Below are positions 55,481 through 64,000 of a stretch of 64,000 bases of DNA, in pieces. The notes beneath the pieces were generated by a model. It made no database searches. It was not told the origin of the DNA and was given only the letters and a program-made list of their open reading frames with translations. The stretch's first letter is position 1. Every line of letters begins with the position of its first letter. The DNA comes from an uncultured Lactobacillus sp. (GTDB taxonomy: Bacteria; Bacillota; Bacilli; Lactobacillales; Lactobacillaceae). The DNA lies in the NCBI GenBank assembly GCA_937916845.1, contig CALFSK010000067.1, positions 62,001-126,000 of the forward strand, read 5' to 3'. The translations under genes and the position numbers were made by a program.

Positions 55481-56449
55481 TTAATCGAAATTAACGACTA
55501 ATTTTCCCATCACCTGGTGGGCTTGAATCTGGGCGAGGCCCGCAACGAGTTGGTCACGGTCCAAGACCTGACTGATGAGCGGATCAACTTGATCCTTGGC
55601 AATTTTTGCCAGTAATTCAAAGGCCATCTGACCTAAATCAGCGATTTGAGTCGGATTGCCACTCCGGTGCGCACCGCCTAAATCTAAGTTACTGATTGTG
55701 ACCGCCTGGTTGGCTGGAAATGCGGGTGGATTTAAGACGCAGACCAGCTGGCCGTTATACGCGAGACGGGGAAGGTCCGCTTCAGCGTTGCCCACCGTGT
55801 TAATGATGAGGTCGACCCCTTGACCGGCCGTTAATGTTTGAATCCTATCGGTCACGTTTTCGGCGTGGTAGTCGATTTGGGTGTCTGGCTTTAACTTAGC
55901 GACAAAGGCTTGTTTGCCCTTAGAAACCGTAGTGTAAACGGTCTTTCCAGCCTGCTTCGCTAATTGAATCGCCATACTGCCGACCCCACCAGCGCCGGCG
56001 TGAATAAGGACCGTCTGGACATTATTTAGGTTGGCTTTGCGATAAAGGGCTTGGTAGGCCGTTAATCCGGCACATAGGCTTCCCGCCGCAGTCTCAAAGT
56101 TAACGGTGGTTGGAATATCTGCGAGGGCGTCCGCCGGAAAACTGACGTATTCGGCAAAACAACCGTCCGTACCGAGATTGTCGTGGCCGCATACCCGCTG
56201 ACCGGGCCGGAAATTATGAACCTCGGCACCAACCGCTTCAATGATTCCCGCTACGTCTAAGCCTAAGGTGTGAGGGTAAGTCCAATCCGGATGGGGTCCA
56301 GTAAACACCTTATAATCGACCGGATTTAAGCCAACTGACTGGGTCTTAATTAAAACCTCGTTAGGCTTGATGGTTGGCATTGGGCGTTCCTGCCATTCCA
56401 AGTCGGTTAAACGATGGGCGCTTGCGGAAGGCACAACTAAAGCTTGCAT
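55481..56449 (-). CDS. Quinone oxidoreductase-like MDR protein
   Basis: A 322-residue medium-chain reductase: HTLGLDVAGIIEAVG, SLCAGLTAYQALYR and VLIHAGAGGVGSMAIQLAKQAG for NADPH binding. No structural zinc loop. Single gene; its substrate is unknown. Confidence 0.8.
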   Translation of the reverse strand: MQALVVPSASAHRLTDLEWQERPMPTIKPNEVLIKTQSVGLNPVDYKVFTGPHPDWTYPHTLGLDVAGIIEAVGAEVHNFRPGQRVCGHDNLGTDGCFAEYVSFPADALADIPTTVNFETAAGSLCAGLTAYQALYRKANLNNVQTVLIHAGAGGVGSMAIQLAKQAGKTVYTTVSKGKQAFVAKLKPDTQIDYHAENVTDRIQTLTAGQGVDLIINTVGNAEADLPRLAYNGQLVCVLNPPAFPANQAVTISNLDLGGAHRSGNPTQIADLGQMAFELLAKIAKDQVDPLISQVLDRDQLVAGLAQIQAHQVMGKLVVNFD

Positions 56450-56637
56450 GAATTGTCACTCTTTTCTTCGTATTTTGGAGATTGAATCCATTATAACCGC
56501 TTTAGTTAGGATATTTGAACGAAAAGCTGGTTGTTAGACAGTTACGTAAAAAGTGTAAAAAGTTGTTTTAAAACAAAGATTGACGACAGCGGTTACAATC
56601 ATTAAACTAAAGTTAATCAAATTAAATAACAATTAAC

Positions 56638-56735
56638 ACTAGGGGTGTCCAAAAATGGGCTGAGATGGTGCTGTGAGTACCGATCCCTTTGAACCTGTAA
56701 GTTCAGACTTGCGTAGGGAAAGTGTCACAGCTGAT
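56638..56735 (+). promoter_or_regulatory. TPP (thi box) riboswitch
   Basis: Contains the conserved pieces AGGGGTG, GGGCTGAGATGG, GAACCTGTAAGTTCAGA and GCGTAGGGAA of the thiamine pyrophosphate riboswitch. A hairpin with a T run (56741-56780) follows directly, which should end transcription when TPP is bound. It heads thiMDE-cytX. Confidence 0.95.
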
Positions 56736-56740
56736 AGTTA

Positions 56741-56780
56741 GCGACCACTCGATCAATGCATGTTGATCAGTGGTCGTTTT
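56741..56780 (+). terminator. Riboswitch-controlled terminator
   Basis: GCGACCACTCGATCAA pairs with TTGATCAGTGGTCGTTTTTT. Confidence 0.85.
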
Positions 56781-56812
56781 TTGGTTGGGCATGCCAATTA
56801 AAGGAGGAATTG

Positions 56813-57604
56813 ATGATGAAATTAGCATTACTAAACGAATTACGTGATCAAAACCCAGTTGTTTTTAACATTGCCAACTTTGTGACGGTTCAAGACGTCG
56901 CTAATGGGCTGAATGCGCTCGGTGCGTCGCCCATTATGTCAGCAGAAGTTCAAGAAGCCGAAACGATGGTTCAAATTGCGGGTGCGGTCTGTATCAACAT
57001 CGGGACCCTCACGGAACAGCAAGTTAACCAGATGCACGTGGTGGGGCAATTTGCTAATCAGTACCATAAACCCGTCGTTTTAGATCCCGTCGCTGTCGGG
57101 GCGGTTCCGTATCGGAAAGCCGTTACGACTGCTTTATTGGCGGATATTGACGTTGCGGTCATTCGTGGGAACGCCGGTGAAATTGCGGCATTAGCTGATG
57201 TTGATTGGCAGGCTAAAGGAATTGATGCTGGCAATGGTCAGGGTGATTTGGTTGAAATCGCCAAGACCTGTGCGCAGAAGTATCACTGCTGCGTGATCTT
57301 GTCCGGGCCAACCGATGTGATTACGGACGGCACGCGCGTTGCGCAAGTTCATAACGGGACGCCGCTATTTCAACTGCACGTTGGTTCGGGTGACCTGCTT
57401 TCGAGTATTGTGGCGGCGTTTACCGCTGTCAGCGACGATTACTTTGAGGCGGCCCAGACGGCGTGCCTCGTTTTAGCAGCGACTGGCGAACTCGTGGCTA
57501 GTCAGTTAACGGCGGACCGGCCAGCCACGTTTGCCGTCGATTTGATCGATAAACTCAGTTTGGTAAAAGTATCAGAAATTACTGATATTACAGCAATAAA
57601 TTAG
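56813..57604 (+). CDS. thiM: ThiM, hydroxyethylthiazole kinase
   Basis: A 263-residue ribokinase-like enzyme that phosphorylates 4-methyl-5-(2-hydroxyethyl)thiazole. NFVTVQDVANGLNALGASPIM and VVLDPVAVGAVPYRK bind substrate; GSGDLLSSIVAAF is the anion-hole and catalytic region, with Asp where a Cys is usual. ATG at 56813 by AAGGAGGAAT. First gene of the operon. Confidence 0.92.
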   Translation: MMKLALLNELRDQNPVVFNIANFVTVQDVANGLNALGASPIMSAEVQEAETMVQIAGAVCINIGTLTEQQVNQMHVVGQFANQYHKPVVLDPVAVGAVPYRKAVTTALLADIDVAVIRGNAGEIAALADVDWQAKGIDAGNGQGDLVEIAKTCAQKYHCCVILSGPTDVITDGTRVAQVHNGTPLFQLHVGSGDLLSSIVAAFTAVSDDYFEAAQTACLVLAATGELVASQLTADRPATFAVDLIDKLSLVKVSEITDITAIN

Positions 57605-57623
57605 AAATCAAGGGGACGAAGAT

Positions 57624-58448
57624 ATGAATGAATTTCCACAAGTGCTAACGATCGCGGGGACCGATAGTGGTGGAGGTGCTGGGGTGATGGCCGATTTGAA
57701 AACCATGCAGGCCCGGCACGTTTTTGGTACGGCGGTCGTCGTTGCGGTGACGGCTCAAAATACGTTGGGTGTTCAAGATTTTATGGCGATGCCGACGAAA
57801 TTAATTGATGAACAGTGTGCGTCACTGGGCGATGACTTTAACATTTTAGCGTGCAAAACGGGGATGTTAGCCGATGCCGAGCACGTACACGCGGTCGTTG
57901 AAAATTTGCGTCGCTACGATTTCGGTCCACTGACAGTTGACCCCGTCATGATTGCTAAGGGGGGCGCCCCATTGTTAGCCGAAGATGCGATTCAAACGGT
58001 TCGTGATGAATTACTCCCACTAGCAACGGTCGTGACGCCTAATTTACCCGAGGCTGAAAAGCTGACGGGTTTGACGATTGCAGATAACGCAGCCATGGTG
58101 CAGGCTGGGCACGCGTTACAAAAGTTAGGCGCTAAAAACGTGATCATCAAAGGTGGTCACGAAGCGGATCCCAGAATGGCCAATGACTTTGTTTTGCTGG
58201 CGGACGGCACGGCTTTCTGGTTAAGCGCACCCCGGGTTGCAACGATCCGGACTCACGGCACGGGTGATACGCTGTCAGCTTGTCTTACCGCAGAACTGGC
58301 GAAGGGGCAGTCGATGGCGCAAGCGATTAAAACGGCCAAAGCCTACGTTGCGGGCACGATTCAGGATACGATTCAGGTTGGTCACGGACACGGGCCGTTA
58401 AATCACTGGGCGACCCCTAGCAACGAGGTGACCGTTCATGACGCTTAA
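57624..58448 (+). CDS. thiD: ThiD, HMP/HMP-phosphate kinase
   Basis: A 274-residue bifunctional kinase of the ribokinase family: TIAGTDSGGGAGVMADLKTM at the start and HGTGDTLSACL near residue 212. It converts HMP to HMP-PP in two steps. RBS AAGGGGACG; it overlaps thiE by 11 bases. Confidence 0.93.
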   Translation: MNEFPQVLTIAGTDSGGGAGVMADLKTMQARHVFGTAVVVAVTAQNTLGVQDFMAMPTKLIDEQCASLGDDFNILACKTGMLADAEHVHAVVENLRRYDFGPLTVDPVMIAKGGAPLLAEDAIQTVRDELLPLATVVTPNLPEAEKLTGLTIADNAAMVQAGHALQKLGAKNVIIKGGHEADPRMANDFVLLADGTAFWLSAPRVATIRTHGTGDTLSACLTAELAKGQSMAQAIKTAKAYVAGTIQDTIQVGHGHGPLNHWATPSNEVTVHDA

Positions 58449-59094
58449 ATTTAATCGAAACCAGTTACGGGCGTACTTCGTTTGTGGGACGCAGGATGTT
58501 CCGGGAGCAAATCTTGAAACGGTGGTGCAATCAGCGTTGGACGCGGGCATTACGGCTTATCAGTACCGGGATAAGGGGACTAGTCAGCTAACGCCAAACG
58601 AGCGCTTGGCCCTGGGGCGACGGTTGCACCAACGTTGTGCGGCTGCGAACGTGCCGTTTATCGTGGATGATGACGTTGAGTTGGCGCTCGCGTTGAATGC
58701 GGACGGTATTCACGTTGGTCAAAAGGATGATCGTGTCACGACCGTGTTGCAACGGGTCGCGGGACAAATGTTTGTGGGGTTGTCATGCTCAACCTTGTCA
58801 GAGGTGGCCATTGCAAATAAAGTTGCGGGAATCGCCTACATTGGGAGTGGTCCCATTTTTCCAACGACCTCAAAGGCGGATGCGGATCCGGTCGTCGGCC
58901 TAACTGGCTTGCAACAGCTGGTGGCGCATTCGCAGCGGCCCATCGTTGCAATTGGTGGGATTACTGAATCCCAGTTAAAGCCGGTTGCGGCGACCGGCGT
59001 AGCGGGCTCGGCGGTGATTTCCATGATTGCGCGCAGTACGGATATGACGAGAACCGTTGGGGCCATGCTGGCCGCAACGGCGCTTCAGTCATGA
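58438..59094 (+). CDS. thiE: ThiE, thiamine-phosphate synthase
   Basis: A 218-residue TIM barrel: YQYRDKGTS, DDVELALALNADGIHVGQKD, GSGPIFPTTSK (pyrophosphate loop), VAIGGI. It joins HMP-PP and thiazole phosphate. Its TGA overlaps the next start as ATGA. Confidence 0.94.
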   Translation: MTLKFNRNQLRAYFVCGTQDVPGANLETVVQSALDAGITAYQYRDKGTSQLTPNERLALGRRLHQRCAAANVPFIVDDDVELALALNADGIHVGQKDDRVTTVLQRVAGQMFVGLSCSTLSEVAIANKVAGIAYIGSGPIFPTTSKADADPVVGLTGLQQLVAHSQRPIVAIGGITESQLKPVAATGVAGSAVISMIARSTDMTRTVGAMLAATALQS

Positions 59095-60293
59095 CGGAAC
59101 GGGGCGTCTTTAGGAGCCAGTTTCTACTCTGGTTAGGAGCGGCAATTTCGATTGCGGAAATTTTAACGGGAACGCTGATTGCGCCGTTGGGCCTGACGAA
59201 GGGGCTGCTAGCAATTGGCTTGGGTCATTTAATCGGCTGTGGGCTATTTCTGGTACCGGCAGGGTACTTAGGCGCCAAGCTACACCAGTCTGCCTTAAAG
59301 AGTGCTCAGATGGCGTTTGGTCGCGGGGGCGTGATGTTAGCGTCCGGGTTAAACGCGTTGTAACTTGTCGGGTGGACGGCGGTCATGATCGTGAACGCGC
59401 AACTGGCGATGAATCGCATTAGTGGTCAGTTATTCCATTTCAAAAGTTCCGTTTTGATGACCATTATCGTAGCCGTTTTAATTATTGGTTGGTTACTGAT
59501 GGGCAACCAGTTGCTTTTTAAAATTAATAACGTGGTCGTTGGGTTGTTGGTTCTAGGGGCAATCTTAATGTTGGTTCTCGTTTTTACGACACCGGCTGCA
59601 GCGCCAACGACCGTGACTAACGTGGCCAAGATGACGTTTGGGCAGGCCGTTGAGCTCAACGTCACGATGGGGTTGTCATGGCTACCGTTGATTGGGGACT
59701 ACACCCAGCACGTTGACCGACCGCTTCCAGCCGCAATCGTCAGCGCCGGGGGTTATTTTGTCGGCAGTGTGGCGATGTTTACGACCGGACTCTTGATCGT
59801 TTTACGAACCGGTCAAAGTGATATCACCGCGTTGCTGACACAGTCGGGGCTTGGCTTAATTGCGTTGCTGATTATTGTCTTTTCCACGGTTACGACGACG
59901 TTTCTGGATACGTACTCCGCTGCGACGAGCCTAGCCAATTTAACGCATACCAAACAAATTAACCGCTTGGCCGTGGGTGTGACGATTGTGGGTGCCGTCA
60001 TTGCGCTAACGGTTGCCATGACCTATTATCAAAATTTCTTGTCCTTAATTGGGTCAGTGTTTACGCCACTGTATGCCATTATTTTTGTGACGTACTTTAT
60101 TCGGCGAGCAACCTTACCATATTGGCTGAACTTTACTTGGTGGGTGGTTGGTATTTGGGCTTATTATCAGTTCCAAACGATTAACTTTTTCGGTGGGACC
60201 ACGCTGCTTGTCCTGCTTGTTTTAGGTGCGGCGGTCTATTTGACGGGATTGGTGGTAAAGCCAGCTCCGTTGAAACGGCTGGTTGTGAATTAA
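59091..60293 (+). pseudogene. cytX: cytX, HMP/cytosine-type transporter with in-frame stop
   Basis: About 400 codons of an NCS1-family carrier of the CytX group with about 12 helices. A TAA at 59361-59363 splits it in the same frame: GLNAL-stop-LVGWTAVMIV. In intact relatives the stop position is usually a Gln (N-x-LQLVGWTA), so a CAA to TAA change is the likely cause. It overlaps thiE by four bases and would import HMP (pyrimidine precursor). A downstream start at 59385 lacks the first three helices. Readthrough or correction is not excluded. Confidence 0.85.
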
Positions 60294-60525
60294 ATCTATA
60301 TTGAAATAATTTCTAGGTTCCCATTTTGAGGGCCTATTTTTTTAAACGTTAGAAATAAATGCGGTCGTGAAGGACGTGATGAATTGCCCGTAGTTGTCAC
60401 GGCGGGTACAATGGCTTTAAGCAGTATTGAAACCTAAGCAGTTAAATTGGTCGACCGCGTCAAGCACGAAACGTGCAACGATTGAAGACTTAACCGCGTT
60501 GTTCACGATGAGAGAAGGATAAAGT

Positions 60526-61260
60526 ATGACCAAACCAATGATTGGAATTGCACCAGGAACGGTGGTCGTTGACAGCCAGATGTTTCCGGGACGGAAGCGG
60601 GACTATGTCAACCGGGAGTTTTTACAGTCGATTACCGATAACGGTGGAATCCCGCTAGTGTTACCAGTGACCATGGATGAAGCAACCATTGCGCGTTACG
60701 TGCAACTGATTGACGGGCTACTGTTGTGTGGTGGCCATGACGTTGCACCGTTCACGTACGGCGAAGAGGCGCAGCCGAAGTTAGGTGGGATTGATCCTGA
60801 ACGGGATGCGTACGAGATTGCCCTGATTAAAGCAACGCACGCGGCCCATAAACCAGTCCTAGGGATTTGCCGGGGCGTTCAGATTTTAAACGCTTGTTAT
60901 GGTGGAACGATTTATCAGGACGTCAGCTATATGCCGGCTGGTCAAGGCACGCTGAAACACATGCAGGGGCAATTGGCCGCGTACGGGATGCACAACGTGA
61001 CGGTGACATCAGGGTCAACTTTGGCGGGCTATCTGGGTCAAACGCACTTGGCAGTCAATTCATTCCATCATCAGACGTTACACAAGATTGCATCAGGGTT
61101 TAAGCCAGTCGCAACGGCTTCTGATCAAGTGGTTGAGGCCATTGAGTCGACGACGGGTGGTTTACAACTGGGCGTGCAGTGGCACCCAGAAATGATGCAG
61201 CAAAGTGATCCAATTGAAGCACAATTATTTGGTGGCTTCGTTGCGGCGTGTGCGCACTAA
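60526..61260 (+). CDS. Class I glutamine amidotransferase, PuuD-like
   Basis: A 244-residue protein of the gamma-glutamyl-gamma-aminobutyrate hydrolase family: LLLCGGHDVAPFTYGEEA, catalytic Cys in LGICRGVQILN, His and Glu in VQWHPEMMQ. Members hydrolyse gamma-glutamyl amides; the natural substrate in lactobacilli is unclear. RBS GAGAAGGA. Confidence 0.85.
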   Translation: MTKPMIGIAPGTVVVDSQMFPGRKRDYVNREFLQSITDNGGIPLVLPVTMDEATIARYVQLIDGLLLCGGHDVAPFTYGEEAQPKLGGIDPERDAYEIALIKATHAAHKPVLGICRGVQILNACYGGTIYQDVSYMPAGQGTLKHMQGQLAAYGMHNVTVTSGSTLAGYLGQTHLAVNSFHHQTLHKIASGFKPVATASDQVVEAIESTTGGLQLGVQWHPEMMQQSDPIEAQLFGGFVAACAH

Positions 61261-61291
61261 GCAGCGGGTTACGGTAAAATAAACTTAGCAA

Positions 61292-61307
61292 TGTTTCACG
61301 TGAAACA
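61292..61307. other. parS site
   Basis: TGTTTCACGTGAAACA, with symmetry extending to 22 bases (61289-61310). It lies 30 bases after the amidotransferase stop. Confidence 0.9.
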
Positions 61308-61344
61308 TTGTGATACATATTTGAATAACGAGGGGATTGAGCGC

Positions 61345-61506
61345 ATGGCAGCAAAATTTCAATTTGAGTCAACCGCAATAACTGCGTTAGTGCCACAATA
61401 CGATGTCGCTGTTATCAGGTATGGTAATAACCGAATTGGCGGTAACTCAATCGCTGAGACGGTTGTTTTCGGGCGCCAAGCTGATTGGGATAGCATAACT
61501 AGTTAA
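61345..61506 (+). CDS. Small hypothetical protein (53 aa)
   Basis: ATG at 61345 follows GAGGGGATTGAG. The peptide begins MAAKFQFESTAITALVPQYD and has no membrane segment or known domain. A hairpin-like T-rich sequence follows at 61511-61555. Real expression is unproven. Confidence 0.45.
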   Translation: MAAKFQFESTAITALVPQYDVAVIRYGNNRIGGNSIAETVVFGRQADWDSITS

Positions 61507-61629
61507 TAAGTGTTAGAAACGTTAATTTCTTAATATAAGGAATTAACGTTTTTATTCACTATGAGAAGGCTTTCATCACTGGCCGTGTTTTCGTATAATA
61601 AGAGTAACTAAAAACGAGGGGGTGGGGTT

Positions 61630-63219
61630 ATGAAATCACTAGAAGTTGGCATGCAGGTCACAACTGAAAATCAACAGACGTATCGAATTTTATCGGTGAT
61701 TAATCAGGGCCAGCAATTCTTGGTCCAAGCAGAAACAGGGCATGGGGACGTGCAAATCGTCGGATTAAACGAAATTGTTCAGATAACTGAATCACATAAT
61801 GAAACCCCCGATGTTGAATTAGACCGTGTGACCGTCGTCGGGGAGCATTATGTCGATGATATTGAAACGACGCTTTTGGCACTACACGTTGGGATGGTCG
61901 TGTTGTTACAGCGGGAACCCGATAATGAGCACGATGCGGATGCCATCTCCGTTTGGACAGAGCAGCATGACCGGATTGGTTACGTGGCCCGTTATCAAAA
62001 TCAGGCGTACGCCGAACTCATGGATCAAGGCCGGTTACTATACGGCGTCGTAAGTGAATTAGCACGGGAACAGCAACGGGTAGAGCTCGTATTGTGGCGG
62101 GTAGCCGATGCGCCTAGCCCAGTCGATGCGATGCGGACGCGTCAGCAAGTTGAGGATCATCAGCCAACGTTAGCGGCCATGCCATCGGACCTTGTCCGTT
62201 CACCCTTGGGCGATGTCGTGATTACTTGTGATGGCCGGCCGTTGCATTATCAAACGGTCCCGTTAACACCGTGGCTAACGCCGGGAGATGAGTTAACCGT
62301 GACGCGCCGTTATTTGCTCACACCGGATTGGTCACGGGTCGGTGATCAAAGCGTTGTGGCGTGTCAGACCACTAGTGGTGGGCAAGTCGTTCAACGCTGG
62401 CAGTCTAAGCAGGAAAACGCACTCGTGTTAACCAATGCCGACAGCTTTTATGTCGTTGGGATGAGTGCGGCGGTCATGACTGGCTCGAATGATAATTTAA
62501 CGGATGATGCGAGTGCCACGACCGCTTTTTACCGGGTCAATGACGTGTCAGCACACGCCCGGTTAGGCTTTGTGGTTAGTTGGACGGCGTTTGGCGATCC
62601 CCGGGCGCAACCCGCTTTGCAAGCGGCGCTAACTTTTCCAGAACAGCCGGTTGTCCCGTATTTACCAGTGACTGCGAGCCAGAGTCACGCGACGTTTAAT
62701 CAACAGGAATTGGCCGCTTTGCTGATTTCGGGATTGCCTAACCAACAAGGCAGTCAACTGTTAGAGCCCAGTGTTTCGGATCTGACCGTGGAAAAAATCC
62801 GGGTAACGGTCGGCGATCAAGCCTACCACGCGTTGTCCGGCTATCAGCGCCGCGTCCAATTGTTACCGGGAAGTTTAGAAGCCGTGAATACGACGTTAGT
62901 CCAGGCGTTAATTCACGCGGTTATTTACCACGAGATCGCGACGATGCACTATTTTGAGCCGACTGTCGGGATGGTGACCCAACCCATTTATCCAGTGCAA
63001 CTCTTTACAACCACGGCAAAGGATGACGACCAGACGATTGTTGGTTGTTTGGCTTTCTATAATTATGATACGTTTGAGATGCAACAGGTTCCGCTGTCGG
63101 CGATTGCAAACTTAGCCGTTATTGCAAATCCCGAGCATCCACAAACATCGACCATTCCTCAGAATCCAGATTGGCGGCAAATCTTTTTGCATAGCTGGAA
63201 CGACCAGGATTTAGACTGA
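61630..63219 (+). CDS. HIRAN-domain protein
   Basis: A 529-residue protein. Residues about 60-155 (VGEHYVDDIETTLLAL, QREPDNEHDADAISVW, RIGYVARYQNQAYAELM) show the HIRAN fold, a nucleic-acid binding domain of replication and repair enzymes. Residues 1-55 are a small beta-rich domain; the rest (160-529) has no recognised domain. No helicase or nuclease motif is fused, unlike most HIRAN proteins. RBS GGGGGTGGGG. It is alone between terminators. Confidence 0.7.
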   Translation: MKSLEVGMQVTTENQQTYRILSVINQGQQFLVQAETGHGDVQIVGLNEIVQITESHNETPDVELDRVTVVGEHYVDDIETTLLALHVGMVVLLQREPDNEHDADAISVWTEQHDRIGYVARYQNQAYAELMDQGRLLYGVVSELAREQQRVELVLWRVADAPSPVDAMRTRQQVEDHQPTLAAMPSDLVRSPLGDVVITCDGRPLHYQTVPLTPWLTPGDELTVTRRYLLTPDWSRVGDQSVVACQTTSGGQVVQRWQSKQENALVLTNADSFYVVGMSAAVMTGSNDNLTDDASATTAFYRVNDVSAHARLGFVVSWTAFGDPRAQPALQAALTFPEQPVVPYLPVTASQSHATFNQQELAALLISGLPNQQGSQLLEPSVSDLTVEKIRVTVGDQAYHALSGYQRRVQLLPGSLEAVNTTLVQALIHAVIYHEIATMHYFEPTVGMVTQPIYPVQLFTTTAKDDDQTIVGCLAFYNYDTFEMQQVPLSAIANLAVIANPEHPQTSTIPQNPDWRQIFLHSWNDQDLD

Positions 63220-63238
63220 TTAGTCAAGATTATCATTT

Positions 63239-63278
63239 TAAAAAAAGGGCTGCGAAAAAAATCGCAGTCCTTTTTGAT
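63239..63278. terminator. Bidirectional terminator
   Basis: AAAAAGGGCTGCGA pairs with TCGCAGTCCTTTTT; convergent genes. Confidence 0.8.
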
Positions 63279-63306
63279 TGGCATTAAGGTATGCTCTCAC
63301 AGCGGC

Positions 63307-63762
63307 TTATTTTTCGAGGTAGTCGTGCGCGGCGGCTAACATGTCGGCTGTTTGCTGGTTAAGCAGTGGGGGCAAGTTATCAAAGTCAAAGTAATCTAAT
63401 TTAAGGGTTTCGTTGGTTGAGTGATCCAAGGCTTCGCCGCCGACCGGTTCAACGAGATACAGGGCGCTGATCGTTTGGGCAACATCGCCGTTAGGGTAAA
63501 CGGCTTCCCCACGATCAAAAATGCCAATTTGTTCGATGATGCGAACTTGAAAGCCACTATCTTCCTTGTATTCACGAACACAAGCTTCTGCGTAGGTTTC
63601 ACCGTATTCCAGATAGCCCCCGGGTAAACTCCAGTTGTGGGTGTCGGTTCGCAAGTTTAAGAGGACTTGTTGCTGGTCGTTGACTAAAATTCCCGCGGCA
63701 GTATTTAAAATAATTGGTTTATGACCAACGAGTGCGCGGATTTCCTGAATATAATTTGCCAA
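63307..63762 (-). CDS. Nudix hydrolase
   Basis: A 151-residue MutT-like protein. The Nudix box GGYLEYGETYAEACVREYKEDSG spans the G-x5-E-x7-REVxEExG pattern with one deviation (REYKEDSG for REVxEExG). It hydrolyses nucleoside diphosphate derivatives. The TTG at 63762 is supported by AAAGGGAGTG. An in-frame ATG further up (63804) lacks such a site. Confidence 0.8.
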   Translation of the reverse strand: MANYIQEIRALVGHKPIILNTAAGILVNDQQQVLLNLRTDTHNWSLPGGYLEYGETYAEACVREYKEDSGFQVRIIEQIGIFDRGEAVYPNGDVAQTISALYLVEPVGGEALDHSTNETLKLDYFDFDNLPPLLNQQTADMLAAAHDYLEK

Positions 63763-63990
63763 AAGAAACACTCCCTTTGTAGTTGATAACTTAATTATAC
63801 GCAAAACAAGTTAGTTTTCCGTTTGAGTCGATGAAATTCTACTAATAGCGCTTAATTTAGCGTGGATATTAGTACAGACCCGGTTTATTAGTTGTAATCT
63901 AATTTGCGTCGTCGTTATTTTTTAGCTAAGATAAAGGCTATATACTATCAAAAATCGATAGGTCGTTCTTTGATTAATGAAAAGAGAGTA

Positions 63991-64000
63991 ATGTATGCAA
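63991..64000 (+). CDS. Start of a gene cut by the window edge
   Basis: ATG TAT GCA follows GAAAAGAGAG at a suitable distance; only three codons are visible. Confidence 0.3.

Overview
The window looks like an origin-proximal stretch of a Lactiplantibacillus plantarum-group chromosome. The main reason is a complete lactate racemase (lar) locus, in the layout described for L. plantarum: larR, lar(MN)QO, larA, larB, larC1/C2, larD and larE. A thiamine salvage operon, choloylglycine hydrolase-family and peptidase genes and a moderate-GC coding style fit the same group. Five copies of the parS sequence bound by ParB/Spo0J (TGTTTCACGTGAAACA or close variants) lie in intergenic positions across 57 kb. 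Such sites cluster near oriC in Firmicutes.

Layout. 0.1-8.6 kb is an accessory-looking region. It holds an AT-rich orphan, a gene with an IscA-independent 'LTRxELYxxxW' type N-terminus, a YdeI-like/Imm5-like fusion, a zinc-ribbon protein, and a FusB-type EF-G-binding protein preceded by a leader peptide and an erm-like attenuator. It ends with a small membrane protein gene beside a beta-helix/double-AAA ATPase. 8.7-12 kb has an LPXTG surface protein, arsC, a uracil-DNA glycosylase-like gene and a flavodoxin. 12.2-17.7 kb is a flavin-based fumarate reductase-like fusion with a cre-like site, a divergent DASS-type carboxylate carrier and a LysR regulator. 18-31 kb is metabolic and transport cargo: GH2 beta-glucuronidase-like enzyme, choloylglycine hydrolase, ThrE-type exporter, aldo/keto reductases, HpaB-like protein, amidotransferase, a WYL regulator with a divergent NAD(P)H reductase, a TetM-like GTPase and an EamA transporter. 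31-44 kb carries a zinc-ribbon gene broken by a stop, MATE and MFS transporters, LysR, prolyl aminopeptidase, YaaA, small enzymes, a degenerate EIIA domain and a T-box-controlled OppA-like protein. 44-47 kb has a 42-bp palindrome centred on parS and a frameshifted tnpB. 47-55.4 kb is the lar system. 56.6-60.3 kb is a TPP riboswitch-thiMDE-cytX operon whose last gene carries a nonsense codon. 60.5-64 kb holds a GATase, a HIRAN protein and a Nudix hydrolase.

How the genes work together. In the lar region LarR senses lactate and acts on the divergent promoter region. LarMN-Q-O imports nickel. LarB, LarE and LarC build the nickel-pincer nucleotide on LarA, and LarD moves lactate through the membrane. 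In the thi operon, salvage kinases and ThiE rebuild thiamine phosphate under TPP control, but the precursor transporter is interrupted.

Less expected signals: the FusB-type attenuator; a dispersed intergenic repeat (four full copies and one fragment) whose stems show compensatory changes and which abuts terminators; two genes split by an in-frame TAA where a CAA glutamine codon would be expected; an EIIA domain lacking both active-site histidines; and a 50-codon membrane peptide gene. All calls were made by reading the sequence; no database search was run.
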